DNA of 18,035 nt from the NCBI GenBank assembly GCA_017437925.1, contig JAFRWQ010000284.1, positions 1 to 18,035 on the forward strand, given 5' to 3'. This stretch comes from Bacillota bacterium (lineage in GTDB: Bacteria; Bacillota_A; Clostridia; Peptostreptococcales; Anaerovoracaceae). The notes under the pieces are model-generated. The model worked only from the letters and a program-made list of their open reading frames with translations, did not search any database and was not told the origin of the DNA. Position numbers and translations under genes: made by a program. Positions 6,962 through 15,453 of this stretch are shown in pieces; the stretch's first letter is position 1; every line of letters begins with the position of its first letter.

Positions 6962-6998
6962 AGACCGAAGCTTGCTTCTTTGCTGACTCTTCCCAAGC

Positions 6999-7026
6999 TT
7001 GACAAGTAAACAGAAGAGTATATAAT
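6999..7026 (+). promoter_or_regulatory. Consensus sigma-A promoter of thrS
   Basis: TTGACA (6999-7004), a 16-base spacer and TATAAT (7021-7026) match the consensus in all twelve positions. Transcription would begin near 7033, giving a leader of roughly 28 bases. That leaves no room for a T-box riboswitch, which often controls thrS in Bacillota. Confidence 0.85.
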
Positions 7027-7060
7027 TAAAGAACTATTGTTCAAACGGAGGCTTATTATA

Positions 7061-8803
7061 ATGAGCAAAAGCATTAAATTCGATACCCTTGAAGACAAGA
7101 AGCTCGTATGGCATACCTCATCCCACATACTGGCCAACGCCGTCATGAGGCTCTTCCCGACCGCCAAGTTCGGCATCGGTCCCGCCATCGACAACGGATT
7201 CTATTACGATATAGACGTTGATCACCGCTTCACCGACGAAGATCTCGTCGCCCTTGAAGCTGAGATGGCCAAGATCGTCAAGGAAGACGTACCCATGGTC
7301 AGGAAGGAAGTCAGCAGGCAGGAGGCCCTCGACTACATGGGCAAGAGGGGAGAGATTTACAAGGTCGAACTGATCAACGATCTTCCCGAGGACGCCGTCA
7401 TCACCCTCTATGAGCAGGGCGATTTCACCGACCTTTGCGCGGGACCCCATCTTCCCAGCACCGGCGGCATCAAGGCTATCAAGCTCTTAAGCGTCAACGG
7501 CGCTTACTGGAGAGGCTCCGAGAAGAACAAGATGCTGCAGAGGATATACGGCATCACCTTCCCCAAGAAGTCCATGCTCGACGAGTATCTGCAGAAGATG
7601 GAAGAGGCCAAGAGAAGGGACCACAGAAAGATCGGAAAAGAGATGGATCTCTTCATGATCGCCGACGAAGGCCCCGGCTTCCCCTTCTTCCTGCCCAAGG
7701 GCATGATCATAAGGAACGAGCTTGAGTGGTACTGGAAGCAGCAGCACGTCGCTCACGGATACGATGAGATCAAGACCCCGCTGATCCTGAACAAGGAGCT
7801 CTGGCTCACCTCGGGCCACTGGGACCACTACAAGAACAACATGTACTTCACCAAGATCGACGATGAAGACTACGCCATCAAGCCCATGAACTGCCCGGGA
7901 AGCATACTGGTCTACAAGCGCAAGATGTATTCCTACAGGGACTTCCCCTTAAGGCTCGCAGAACTTGGCCAGGTACACCGCCACGAGCTCTCCGGCACCC
8001 TCCACGGCCTGTTCAGGGTCCGCACCTTCACCCAGGACGATTCCCACATCTTCATGACTCCCGACCAGATGGAGAAGGAGATAGTGGACCGCATCAAGTT
8101 CATAGACCAGATCTACAAGCTCTTCGGCTTTGAGTACAAGGTCGAGCTCTCCACCAGGCCCGAGAACAGCATGGGCACCCAGGAGGAGTGGGACGCCGCC
8201 GAAGCGGCCCTGCAGCACGCCATGGAATCCATAGGCATGGACTACACCGTAAACCCGGGCGACGGAGCCTTTTACGGACCCAAGCTTGACTTCCACCTCG
8301 AAGACAGCATAGGCCGTACCTGGCAGTGCGGTACCATCCAGCTGGATTTCCAGATGCCCCAGCGCTTCGACATCTCCTACATCGGACCCGACGGCGAAAA
8401 GCACCGTCCCGTCATGACCCACTCGGTCGCCTACGGCAGCATCGAGCGTTTCATAGGCATACTCATCGAGAACTTCGAGGGCAAGTTCCCCCTGTGGCTG
8501 GCTCCGGTGCAGGTAAAGCTGCTCACCGTGACCAACAAGCAGGATGAGTACGCTCTCAAGCTGGCCGACGAGATGACCAAGGCCGGCCTCAGAGTCGAAG
8601 TCGATACCAGAAACGAGAAGATAGGCTACAAGATCCGCGAGGCGAGAAACGCCAGAGACTCCTACATCGTCGTAATAGGCGACAAGGAGATCGAGACCGG
8701 CGTATTCGCTCCCAGATCCAGCAAGAAGGGCGACATGGATCCCGTCTCCAAGGACGAATTCATCGCCATGCTCCTCAAGGAGATCGAAGACAAGGCTCTC
8801 TAA
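7061..8803 (+). CDS. thrS: Threonine--tRNA ligase lacking the N-terminal TGS domain
   Basis: This cytoplasmic enzyme charges tRNA-Thr with threonine. I place the start at the ATG at 7061, which has GGAGG nine bases upstream; a TTG at 7037 would sit almost on the transcription start. The 580-residue protein begins directly with the editing (SAD) domain: H18-TSS-H22 and C126-AGP-H130 are the editing/metal residues. The class II catalytic core follows, with the zinc ligands C278 (MNCPGS), H329 (DDSHIF) and H454 (MTHSVA). Motif 2 is FRVRTFTQDD. The C-terminal anticodon-binding domain is complete. Most bacterial ThrRS are about 640 residues and carry a TGS domain first; here it is absent. TGS-less forms are known in some clostridia. 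It is monocistronic, between its own promoter and terminator. Confidence 0.97.
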   Translation: MSKSIKFDTLEDKKLVWHTSSHILANAVMRLFPTAKFGIGPAIDNGFYYDIDVDHRFTDEDLVALEAEMAKIVKEDVPMVRKEVSRQEALDYMGKRGEIYKVELINDLPEDAVITLYEQGDFTDLCAGPHLPSTGGIKAIKLLSVNGAYWRGSEKNKMLQRIYGITFPKKSMLDEYLQKMEEAKRRDHRKIGKEMDLFMIADEGPGFPFFLPKGMIIRNELEWYWKQQHVAHGYDEIKTPLILNKELWLTSGHWDHYKNNMYFTKIDDEDYAIKPMNCPGSILVYKRKMYSYRDFPLRLAELGQVHRHELSGTLHGLFRVRTFTQDDSHIFMTPDQMEKEIVDRIKFIDQIYKLFGFEYKVELSTRPENSMGTQEEWDAAEAALQHAMESIGMDYTVNPGDGAFYGPKLDFHLEDSIGRTWQCGTIQLDFQMPQRFDISYIGPDGEKHRPVMTHSVAYGSIERFIGILIENFEGKFPLWLAPVQVKLLTVTNKQDEYALKLADEMTKAGLRVEVDTRNEKIGYKIREARNARDSYIVVIGDKEIETGVFAPRSSKKGDMDPVSKDEFIAMLLKEIEDKAL

Positions 8804-8819
8804 GCGCCGCAAAAACTCA
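8802..8819 (+). repeat. 18-base repeat, copy 2
   Basis: This second copy of the repeat at 4620-4637 starts within the thrS stop codon and sits 21 bases before the thrS terminator. It differs from copy 1 at one base. Confidence 0.5.
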
Positions 8820-8840
8820 AAACAAGATACAAACCTGCGG

Positions 8841-8864
8841 GCGGCCCGGATCGGGCCGCTCTTT
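8841..8864 (+). terminator. Rho-independent terminator of thrS
   Basis: GCGGCCCG (8841-8848) pairs perfectly with CGGGCCGC (8852-8859) across a three-base loop and is followed by TCTTTT. It lies about 40 bases after the thrS stop. Confidence 0.85.
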
Positions 8865-8909
8865 TCATTTCCTTCACCAAATCCACAAGATATTCTTCTA
8901 TAAAAACTG

Positions 8910-8938
8910 TTGACATCGCGGCGGGGGAAGGTTATATT
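8910..8938 (+). promoter_or_regulatory. Promoter of the hrcA-grpE-dnaK-dnaJ operon
   Basis: TTGACA (8910-8915), a 17-base spacer and TATATT (8933-8938) form a strong sigma-A promoter. Transcription would begin near 8945, just before the CIRCE element, the standard arrangement for HrcA-repressed heat-shock operons. Confidence 0.9.
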
Positions 8939-8949
8939 AATCATAGTTG

Positions 8950-8976
8950 TTAGCACTCCCGAGTGTAGAGTGCTAA
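8950..8976 (+). promoter_or_regulatory. CIRCE operator (HrcA binding site)
   Basis: TTAGCACTC (8950-8958), nine bases and GAGTGCTAA (8968-8976) match the CIRCE consensus exactly. The dyad extends by one more G-C pair on the outside (8949 and 8977). HrcA, encoded directly downstream, binds it to repress the operon. No second copy is present before dnaK. Confidence 0.97.
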
Positions 8977-9007
8977 CAAACACCGAGAAAGAAGACAGGA
9001 GGAGCAG

Positions 9008-10042
9008 ATGGAACTTAATGAACGAAAGCTTCAGATACTGCAGGCAATAGTCGCAGACTTTATATATTCCGCTGAGCCTGTCGGAAGCCGGACCATATCA
9101 AAGAAATACGACATGGGTTTAAGCCCCGCGACCATAAGAAACGAGATGAGCGACCTTGAGGAGATGGGCTACCTTACCCATCCCCACACCTCCGCCGGAA
9201 GGGTGCCTTCCGACAAGGCCTACAGGCTCTACGTGGACCAGCTGATGAGATCTTCAGAGCTTCCCGACGACAGGAAGATGATGATAAGAAAGAGCCTCAA
9301 CGAGTCCGCGGCAGAGCTCAACAGGACCATAGAAAAGGCGGCGAGGCTGCTCTCCGAGATGACCAACCTGGTGTCCTTTGCCATCAGCCCCAGCAGCAGC
9401 GAGAGCAGGCTCAAATACATCAACCTGCTGCCCGTCGACGAAAGGACCATAGTGCTGATGATAGTCTCGGACGACGGCCAGATCAGCAACACCACCGTGA
9501 AGCTCAGCTGCGGCTACACCGAAGAGAACCTGCGCTTCATGTCCAAGGTCATGACCCACAACTTCATGGGAAAGACCGTGACCGATCTTCTCACCATGGA
9601 CATAATCGAGACCCTGAAGAACGATCTTTCGGCCCTCGACAGGCTCACCGGAGACGTGGTGCCCAGCTTCATGCAGACCCTGGAGAAGATGATGAACGTG
9701 GACCTTTACATGGAGGGCTACACAAACATTTTCTCCCTGCCCGAGTACAGCGACATCGAAAGGGCGAGGGTGTTCCTGCAAAAACTTCAGCAGAAAGACC
9801 ACATCACCAGCGTCCTGGTCAACAGGGACAACGGCCTCATAATCACCATAGGAGACGAAAACTCAGAGCTCAAGGACTGCAGCCTCATCACCGCCGACTA
9901 CCGCATCAACGGAAGGCTGGTGGGCAAGCTGGGAGTCATAGGCCCGACGAGGATGAGGTACAGCGAGATAAGTTCGGTCATACAGTATATGACAGACAAT
10001 TTGAGCAGAACATTTGAGATCACAGGAGACGGCACGGAATGA
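9008..10042 (+). CDS. hrcA: Heat-inducible transcription repressor HrcA
   Basis: The protein has 344 residues, the family's usual length. The N-terminal winged helix is clear: LQAIVADFIYSAEPVGSRTI, then SPATIRNEMSDLEEMGYL and the wing HTSAGRVPSDKAYR. The middle and C-terminal parts form the dimerisation/GAF-like region, including LVNRDNGLIITIGDEN and the closing GVIGPTRMRYSEI. HrcA represses class I heat-shock genes through CIRCE and depends on GroEL for activity, so denatured protein relieves repression. It is autoregulated through the CIRCE site 32 bases upstream. AGGAGG lies five bases before the ATG. Arg codons are 18 AGG/AGA to 4 CGN, the usage typical of the left part of the window. It overlaps grpE by four bases. 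Confidence 0.97.
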   Translation: MELNERKLQILQAIVADFIYSAEPVGSRTISKKYDMGLSPATIRNEMSDLEEMGYLTHPHTSAGRVPSDKAYRLYVDQLMRSSELPDDRKMMIRKSLNESAAELNRTIEKAARLLSEMTNLVSFAISPSSSESRLKYINLLPVDERTIVLMIVSDDGQISNTTVKLSCGYTEENLRFMSKVMTHNFMGKTVTDLLTMDIIETLKNDLSALDRLTGDVVPSFMQTLEKMMNVDLYMEGYTNIFSLPEYSDIERARVFLQKLQQKDHITSVLVNRDNGLIITIGDENSELKDCSLITADYRINGRLVGKLGVIGPTRMRYSEISSVIQYMTDNLSRTFEITGDGTE

Positions 10043-10653
10043 CAGAAGATAAGAGGCCCGATGCGGAAGAAGTAAAGGACGTAAAGCCCTGCGGGGCCGC
10101 ATCCGATACCGAAAGCGGGACCGAAAAAAACGAAAAAGAAGACGCTCAGCGCCCGGCGGAAGCTGAGGCGGAAGAGTCCGAAGATAGCGAAAAGGCTGCG
10201 GAAAGCGAAGAAAAGAACGAAGCCGGAGAGCTCGAAAAGCGCTGCAAAGAGCTTGAGGACAGCCGCTTAAGGCTCATGGCCGAGTACCAGAACTACCGCC
10301 GCCGCACCGAAAAGGAAAAGAGCGACATATACGCCTTCGCCAACGAGGAGTTCGCAAAGCAGCTCCTGGACGTTCTCGACAACTTCGAGAGGGCAATGGA
10401 GACAGAGACCGCGGACGAAAAGTACAAGGAAGGCATGGAACTCATATTAAAGCAGCTCAAGACCGTTCTTGAAAAGAACAAAGTCGAAGAGATAGAAGCT
10501 CTCTCAAAGCCCTTCGATCCCAACTGCCACAATGCGGTGATGAACGTTGAGGCCGAAGGCTTCGAGAGCGGGACGGTAGCCCAAGTGTTCAGAAAGGGCT
10601 ACACCCTGAACAACAAAGTGATACGACCGGCCATGGTAGCCGTCGCTCAATAG
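10039..10653 (+). CDS. grpE: GrpE nucleotide exchange factor
   Basis: The protein has 204 residues. The first 65 or so are low-complexity and highly acidic (runs of Glu, Lys and Ala). Then the long dimer helix and the signature RLMAEYQNYRRRTEKEK appear. The C-terminal beta domain follows, with KPFDPNCHNAVM and FRKGYTLNNKVIRPAMVAVA. GrpE makes DnaK release ADP and acts as a temperature sensor in the chaperone cycle. The start ATG overlaps the hrcA stop (ATGA), giving translational coupling. The acidic tail at the N-terminus is longer than in many homologues but ordinary for clostridia. Confidence 0.97.
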   Translation: MTEDKRPDAEEVKDVKPCGAASDTESGTEKNEKEDAQRPAEAEAEESEDSEKAAESEEKNEAGELEKRCKELEDSRLRLMAEYQNYRRRTEKEKSDIYAFANEEFAKQLLDVLDNFERAMETETADEKYKEGMELILKQLKTVLEKNKVEEIEALSKPFDPNCHNAVMNVEAEGFESGTVAQVFRKGYTLNNKVIRPAMVAVAQ

Positions 10654-10685
10654 ATAAGTAAATTTAAACCCAGGAGGGAAAATAA

Positions 10686-12506
10686 ATGAGCAAAGTTATA
10701 GGAATCGATCTGGGAACCACCAACAGCTGCGTAGCAGTGCTTGAAGGCGGAGAACCCACCGTAATCGCCAACGCCGAGGGCAACAGGACCACCCCGTCCG
10801 TAGTCGGCTTTACCAAGGGAGGAGAAAGGCTCGTAGGCGAGACCGCAAAGCGCCAGGCCATCACCAACCCCGAGAGGACCATTTCCTCGATAAAGCGTCA
10901 CATGGGCAGCTCTTACAAGGTGTCCATCGACGGCAAGGAATACACTCCCCAGGACATCTCGGCAATGATACTTTCAAAACTCAAGGCCGACGCCGAGAGT
11001 TATCTGGGCGAGAAGGTCACCGAGGCGGTCATCACCGTCCCCGCGTACTTCTCCGACAGCCAGAAGCAGGCGACCAAGGACGCAGGCCGCATAGCGGGCC
11101 TCGACGTCAAGAGAATAATCAACGAGCCCACCGCGGCGGCTCTCGCCTACGGACTCGACAAGGAAGTAAGCTCCCAGAAGATACTGGTCTACGACCTGGG
11201 CGGCGGCACCTTCGATGTCTCCATACTGGAGCTGGGCGACGGCGTCTTCGAAGTGCTCTCCACCAACGGCGACACAAAGCTGGGCGGCGACGATTTCGAC
11301 AACGTGCTGATGAACTACATGGCGGACATGTTCGCCAAAGAGAACGGCGTGGATCTGAGAAGCGACAGGATGGCCATGCAGAGGCTCAAGGAGGCCGCTG
11401 AAAAGGCCAAGAAGGAGCTCTCCTCCAGCCAGACCACCAATGTGAACCTGCCCTTCATCACCGTTAACGCCAACGGGCCCCTGCACATGAACATGGACCT
11501 CACCAGGGCCAAGTTCGACCAGCTGACCGCTCACCTGGTCCAGAGGACCATAGAGCCCATGAGAAAGGCCATGGCCGACGCTGGCGTTACCAACAGCGAC
11601 ATCCAGAAGGTCATACTGGTAGGCGGTTCCACCAGGATCCCCGCCGTACAGGAGGCAGTAAAGCAGGTCACCGGCAAGGAGCCCTTCAAGGGCATCAACC
11701 CCGATGAATGCGTGGCTGTGGGCGCCGCCATCCAGGCGGGCGTTCTGACCGGCGAGGTCAAGGACGTACTGCTTCTGGACGTAACTCCTCTGTCCCTCTC
11801 CATCGAGACCCTGGGCGGCGTATTCACCCGCCTGATCGAGCGCAACACCACCATTCCCGCCAAGAAGAGCCAGATCTTCTCCACCGCGGCGGACGGCCAG
11901 AGCAGCGTGGAGATCCACGTGCTGCAGGGCGAGCGCGAGATGGCGCAGTACAACAAGGAGCTGGGCCGCTTCCACCTGGACGGCATCGCTCCCGCTCCCA
12001 GAGGCGTGCCGCAGATCGAGGTCACCTTCGATATCGACGCCAACGGCATCGTGCACGTGAGCGCCAAGGACCTGGGCACCGGCAACGAGCAGAACATCAC
12101 CATCACCGCTTCCTCCAACATGAGCGAGGCGGACATCAAGAAGGCCGTGGACGACGCCGAGCGCTACGCCTCCGAGGACAAGAAGCGCAAGGAAGAGGTC
12201 GAGACCCTGAACCAGGCCGACAACCTCATCTACCAGACCGAAAAGACCATGAAGGAAATGGACGGCAAGCTGGACGCGGCGGACAAGGCCACGCTGGAGA
12301 CCGAGATCGCCGACTTCAAGAAGGTGCGCGAGGGCAACAACGTGGACGAGATCAAGGCGGCCATGGAGAAGTTCACCCAGAAGACCTACGAGATCTTCGG
12401 CAAGGTCTATCAGCAGGCCCAGCCCAACGCCGGCCAGCCCGGTGCGCAGCCCGGCGGCATGAACGACGACGGCACCGTGGACTCCAACTTTACCGACAAC
12501 AACTGA
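10686..12506 (+). CDS. dnaK: Chaperone DnaK (Hsp70)
   Basis: This 606-residue ATP-dependent chaperone opens with [15 protein letters not shown]. The second phosphate loop, [14 protein letters not shown], and the adenosine stretch, [13 protein letters not shown], follow. The linker [14 protein letters not shown] leads into the substrate-binding domain and helical lid. It lacks the roughly 24-residue insertion found near residue 80-100 of Gram-negative DnaK, a Gram-positive mark. AGGAGGG lies seven bases before the ATG. Codon use switches within the gene: the first 14 Arg codons are 11 AGG/AGA and 3 CGN, and nine Ile codons are ATA, the last at 11612-11614. After about 11825 the Arg codons are seven CGC and one AGA, with no ATA. 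The tail ([12 protein letters not shown]) is unusual in lacking the acidic EEVD-like end. Confidence 0.98.
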   Translation: MSKVIGIDLGTTNSCVAVLEGGEPTVIANAEGNRTTPSVVGFTKGGERLVGETAKRQAITNPERTISSIKRHMGSSYKVSIDGKEYTPQDISAMILSKLKADAESYLGEKVTEAVITVPAYFSDSQKQATKDAGRIAGLDVKRIINEPTAAALAYGLDKEVSSQKILVYDLGGGTFDVSILELGDGVFEVLSTNGDTKLGGDDFDNVLMNYMADMFAKENGVDLRSDRMAMQRLKEAAEKAKKELSSSQTTNVNLPFITVNANGPLHMNMDLTRAKFDQLTAHLVQRTIEPMRKAMADAGVTNSDIQKVILVGGSTRIPAVQEAVKQVTGKEPFKGINPDECVAVGAAIQAGVLTGEVKDVLLLDVTPLSLSIETLGGVFTRLIERNTTIPAKKSQIFSTAADGQSSVEIHVLQGEREMAQYNKELGRFHLDGIAPAPRGVPQIEVTFDIDANGIVHVSAKDLGTGNEQNITITASSNMSEADIKKAVDDAERYASEDKKRKEEVETLNQADNLIYQTEKTMKEMDGKLDAADKATLETEIADFKKVREGNNVDEIKAAMEKFTQKTYEIFGKVYQQAQPNAGQPGAQPGGMNDDGTVDSNFTDNN

Positions 12507-12518
12507 TTTACTGGGTGC

Positions 12519-12542
12519 GCCCGGCCGCGTTTGCGGCCGGGC
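12519..12542 (+). repeat. Strong hairpin after dnaK (first of two)
   Basis: GCCCGGCCGC (12519-12528) pairs perfectly with GCGGCCGGGC (12533-12542) across a four-base loop GTTT. No T-run follows, so it is more likely an RNA-stabilising or processing stem than a full terminator. Confidence 0.7.
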
Positions 12543-12557
12543 CTCAGCCCAAATCAG

Positions 12558-12579
12558 GCGAAAGCCGGGCGGCTTTCGC
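12558..12579 (+). repeat. Second hairpin between dnaK and dnaJ, possible attenuator
   Basis: GCGAAAGCC (12558-12566) pairs with GGCTTTCGC (12571-12579) across a GGGC loop, followed by TTCTGTCCTGTTT, a weak T-rich run. It could end part of the transcripts, lowering dnaJ and downstream expression relative to dnaK. Confidence 0.6.
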
Positions 12580-12626
12580 TTCTGTCCTGTTTATAACGCA
12601 TTCAGCAGATAAGGAGGTGTTACAGC

Positions 12627-13772
12627 TTGGCAAAGCGGGACTATTACGAGGTACTGGGCGTGGAGCGCAGCGCCGATGAAGCCGCGATCAAAAAGGCGTA
12701 CCGCCAGATGGCCAAAAAGTATCACCCTGACATAAACCCCGGCAACAAAGAGGCCGAGGAAAAATTCAAAGAGGTCAACGAAGCCTACAGCGTGCTGTCC
12801 GATCCGCAGAAGCGCTCCCGCTACGACCAGTTCGGCTCGGTGGACGGGCCCGAGATGGGCGCGGGCGGCTTCGACGCGGGCGGTTTCGGCTTTGGTGGCG
12901 GCGGTTTCGGCTTTGGGGGCTTTGAAGACATCTTCAATATGTTCACGGGCGGCAGCGCCTCCGGCCAGCGGCGCAACGTGCCCATGCAGGGCGACGACAT
13001 CCGCATGAACTTGTCCCTCACCTTCGAGGAGGCTGCCAAGGGCTGCCAGAAGGAGATCAACCTCTCCCGCGTGGAAGTCTGCGATGTGTGCGGCGGCACG
13101 GGCTGCAAGGCGGGCACCAAGCCCCAGACCTGCACCCGCTGTAAGGGCACGGGCGTGGAGACCGTGATCTCCAATACCGCCTTCGGCCGCGTGCAGCGGC
13201 GCATGGAATGCTCCCAGTGCCGCGGGCGCGGGCAGACGGTTTCCGATCCCTGCACCAAGTGCGGCGGCAACGGCAAGATCCGCACCACCAAGCGGCGCAG
13301 CGTGAACATCCCGGCGGGCGTGGACGAAGGAAACGTGGTCAACATCCACGGCCAGGGCCATGCCGGCGAAAACGGCGGACCGGCGGGCGACCTGCAGCTG
13401 GTGATCAGCATCAAGCCCCACAAGCTGTTTACCCGCAAGGGCGCGGATATGTTTATCGAGATCCCCATCTCCTTCTCGCAGGCGGCGCTGGGCACACAGA
13501 TTGACGTGCCTACGCTGGACAAGCCCGCCAAGCTCACCATTCCGGAAGGGACTCAACCGGGCGAGAGCTTCCGCATGAAGGGCCTGGGCATCCCCTACGT
13601 GCGCTCCGGCAACAAGGGCGACCTGTACGTGACCGTGCAGGTGGAGGTGCCCAAGAAGCTCACCGACAAGCAGAAGGAGATCCTGCGCATATTCGAGGAA
13701 TCCACCACGGGCCGCGAATACGAAAAAAAGAAGTCCTTCCTGGATAAGCTCAAGGACGCGTTCGGGGGTTAA
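12627..13772 (+). CDS. dnaJ: Chaperone DnaJ (Hsp40), TTG start
   Basis: The protein has 381 residues. The start is TTG at 12627, supported by AAGGAGG nine bases upstream and by the family-typical opening [11 protein letters not shown]. The J domain has the HPD motif at residues 33-35. A Gly/Phe-rich region follows (around residues 75-105). Then come four CxxCxGxG zinc repeats at 152 (CDVCGGTG), 169 (CTRCKGTG), 195 (CSQCRGRG) and 209 (CTKCGGNG), and the C-terminal substrate domains. DnaJ delivers clients to DnaK and stimulates its ATPase. A rare start codon plus upstream hairpins suggests lower output than dnaK. Arg codons are mainly CGC, unlike the genes left of mid-dnaK. Confidence 0.97.
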   Translation: MAKRDYYEVLGVERSADEAAIKKAYRQMAKKYHPDINPGNKEAEEKFKEVNEAYSVLSDPQKRSRYDQFGSVDGPEMGAGGFDAGGFGFGGGGFGFGGFEDIFNMFTGGSASGQRRNVPMQGDDIRMNLSLTFEEAAKGCQKEINLSRVEVCDVCGGTGCKAGTKPQTCTRCKGTGVETVISNTAFGRVQRRMECSQCRGRGQTVSDPCTKCGGNGKIRTTKRRSVNIPAGVDEGNVVNIHGQGHAGENGGPAGDLQLVISIKPHKLFTRKGADMFIEIPISFSQAALGTQIDVPTLDKPAKLTIPEGTQPGESFRMKGLGIPYVRSGNKGDLYVTVQVEVPKKLTDKQKEILRIFEESTTGREYEKKKSFLDKLKDAFGG

Positions 13773-13778
13773 ACCGAT

Positions 13779-14720
13779 ATGGACTGGATGCAAATAACCG
13801 TTCTGACCACCACCCTGGGTAGCGAACCGGTCAGCCAGGTGCTTCTGGACGCGGGCAGTGCCGGCACGGTGATCGAGGATAAAAACGACGTGCAGCTCAA
13901 CCAGCGCCCCGAAGGGCAGTGGGACATCATCGATGAAGAGATCGCCCGCCGCATCGGCGACGACGTGAAGGTGACGGGCTACTATCCCATGGACGAAAGG
14001 GCCAGCGATACTCTGGCCGCCGTTCGCCAGCGCGTGGCCGAACTGCCCCGTCTGGCTCCCGGCGTAGACCTGGGCAAGCTGGAAGTGCTGGCGGGCAGCG
14101 TGGACGACGAGGACTGGGCCGAAAACTGGAAAAAGAGCTATAAGCCCTTCCGCCTGGGCAGGAGCATCGTGATCAAGCCCGGCTGGGAGGAGTATTCCCC
14201 CGAGCCAGGCGACAGGATCATCACCATCGACCCCGGCATGGCTTTCGGCACTGGCACCCACGAGACCACCGGCATGTGTGTGGCGCTGGCCGAAGAGTAC
14301 GTGCGCCCCGGCATGCAGGTGATGGATATCGGCACCGGCACCGGCATACTGGCCATCACCGCCGCCCACATGGGCGCAAAGGAAGTTCTGGCCAGCGACA
14401 TCGACCCCATGGCGGTGCGCGTGGCCCGGGAAAATGTGAAAATCAACGGCTTTGAAAACGTGATCCGCTGCGAATGCGGCGACCTGATGGAAAAGGCTCA
14501 GGGCAAGGCGGACGTGATCATCGCCAACATCATCGCCGACGTCATCATCCATATCTGCGCCCCCGCGAAGGCGCTTCTGAAGGACCAGGGCGTGTTCATA
14601 TGCTCCGGCATCGCCCGCGAGCGCGAAAACGATACGCTGGATGCCCTGAAAAAGGCGGGCTATACGCGCCTGGACATCCGCCATCAGGGCGAGTGGACGG
14701 CCATCGCCTGCCGGGAATAA
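13779..14720 (+). CDS. prmA: Ribosomal protein L11 methyltransferase PrmA
   Basis: The protein has 313 residues. It contains the PrmA signature GMAFGTGTHETTGMC and SAM motif I, MDIGTGTGILAI (Asp183). DIDPMAVRVARENVKING then binds the SAM ribose, and VIIANIIADVI is the NxxA-type catalytic-face motif. PrmA trimethylates several amino groups of ribosomal protein L11, using SAM. The N-terminal 130 or so residues are the substrate-recognition part. It sits 6 bases after dnaJ, as in many Bacillota, where prmA follows dnaJ in the heat-shock operon. Its own ribosome site (GGGGG before the stop) is moderate. Confidence 0.95.
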   Translation: MDWMQITVLTTTLGSEPVSQVLLDAGSAGTVIEDKNDVQLNQRPEGQWDIIDEEIARRIGDDVKVTGYYPMDERASDTLAAVRQRVAELPRLAPGVDLGKLEVLAGSVDDEDWAENWKKSYKPFRLGRSIVIKPGWEEYSPEPGDRIITIDPGMAFGTGTHETTGMCVALAEEYVRPGMQVMDIGTGTGILAITAAHMGAKEVLASDIDPMAVRVARENVKINGFENVIRCECGDLMEKAQGKADVIIANIIADVIIHICAPAKALLKDQGVFICSGIARERENDTLDALKKAGYTRLDIRHQGEWTAIACRE

Positions 14721-14721
14721 G

Positions 14722-15453
14722 ATGCACAGGTTCCGTATCGCGCCTGAAGACGCACCCCTGGGCAGAGCCAGGCTCAGCGAAGAAGAAAAGCAGCACGCCC
14801 TGAAGGTGCTGCGCCTTGCATCCGGCGACCCTGTGGAAGCCACGGACGGATGCGGGCGCGCCTGGGAAGGCGTGATGGACATAGATGGAGAGGACGCGTT
14901 CATCCTGCTGGGCGCGCCAAAGCCCTCCACCGAGGCGCCGGTGCGCCTCACGGTGTATATGGGCATCCCTAAAGGCGAGAAGCTGGAGCTGATCGCCCAG
15001 AAGCTCACAGAGCTGGGCTGCGCCCGGCTGGTGCCTGTACGCATGGAGCGTTCGGTAGCCAAAATCGCCCCCGGCGAGGCGGACAAAAAGCTTTCCCGCG
15101 CCCGGCGCATATCCGCCGAGGCCATCAAGCAGTGCGGCAGGCAGGCCGAAATGGAGATCGCCGATCCCATCGATTTCGGTATTCTCAAGGAAGAGCTTCC
15201 TTTGTGCGGGCGCTCGTTTTTCATGTGGGAAAAAGCGTCTGGCGACCGGCTGGCGGACTTTTTTGAGCGCGAACCCCTTTTAAACGACATCGGCTGCGTG
15301 ATCGGCCCCGAGGGCGGCATCAGCGATAAAGAAGCCGAGGCGCTTTGCGCTTGCGGCGCCTTGCCCGTCACCATGGGCCCCCGCATACTGCGGGCGGAGA
15401 CCGCCGCAATCGCCGCCTGCGCCCAGATCATGACGCTCTGGGGGGATATGTGA
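14722..15453 (+). CDS. rsmE: 16S rRNA (uracil(1498)-N3)-methyltransferase RsmE
   Basis: The protein has 243 residues, standard for RsmE. The N-terminal PUA-like part opens with MHRFRI and includes EEEKQHALKVLRL. The SPOUT knot has VIGPEGGISDKEAEAL and the closing MGPRILRAETAAIAA, both diagnostic. It methylates N3 of U1498 in 16S rRNA using SAM. It begins one base after the prmA stop and its own stop shares one base with the mtaB start (TGATG), so the three are co-translated. Confidence 0.96.
   Translation: MHRFRIAPEDAPLGRARLSEEEKQHALKVLRLASGDPVEATDGCGRAWEGVMDIDGEDAFILLGAPKPSTEAPVRLTVYMGIPKGEKLELIAQKLTELGCARLVPVRMERSVAKIAPGEADKKLSRARRISAEAIKQCGRQAEMEIADPIDFGILKEELPLCGRSFFMWEKASGDRLADFFEREPLLNDIGCVIGPEGGISDKEAEALCACGALPVTMGPRILRAETAAIAACAQIMTLWGDM

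Noticed and set aside
7037..7060. A TTG start 24 bases upstream of the chosen thrS start
   Set aside because: It would sit about 4 bases from the predicted transcription start with no ribosome site, while the ATG at 7061 has GGAGG at good spacing.
7949..8983. A 344-codon minus-strand frame
   Set aside because: It is the shadow of thrS and runs through the thrS terminator and the hrcA promoter. It resembles no known protein.
8804..9007. A possible riboswitch or T-box between thrS and hrcA
   Set aside because: The region is fully explained by the thrS terminator, the sigma-A promoter and the CIRCE operator.
15345..15452. An upstream extension of mtaB
   Set aside because: This part lies inside rsmE in another frame and encodes no conserved sequence. 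The KTLGCKVNQ start of the family fits the ATG at 15453.
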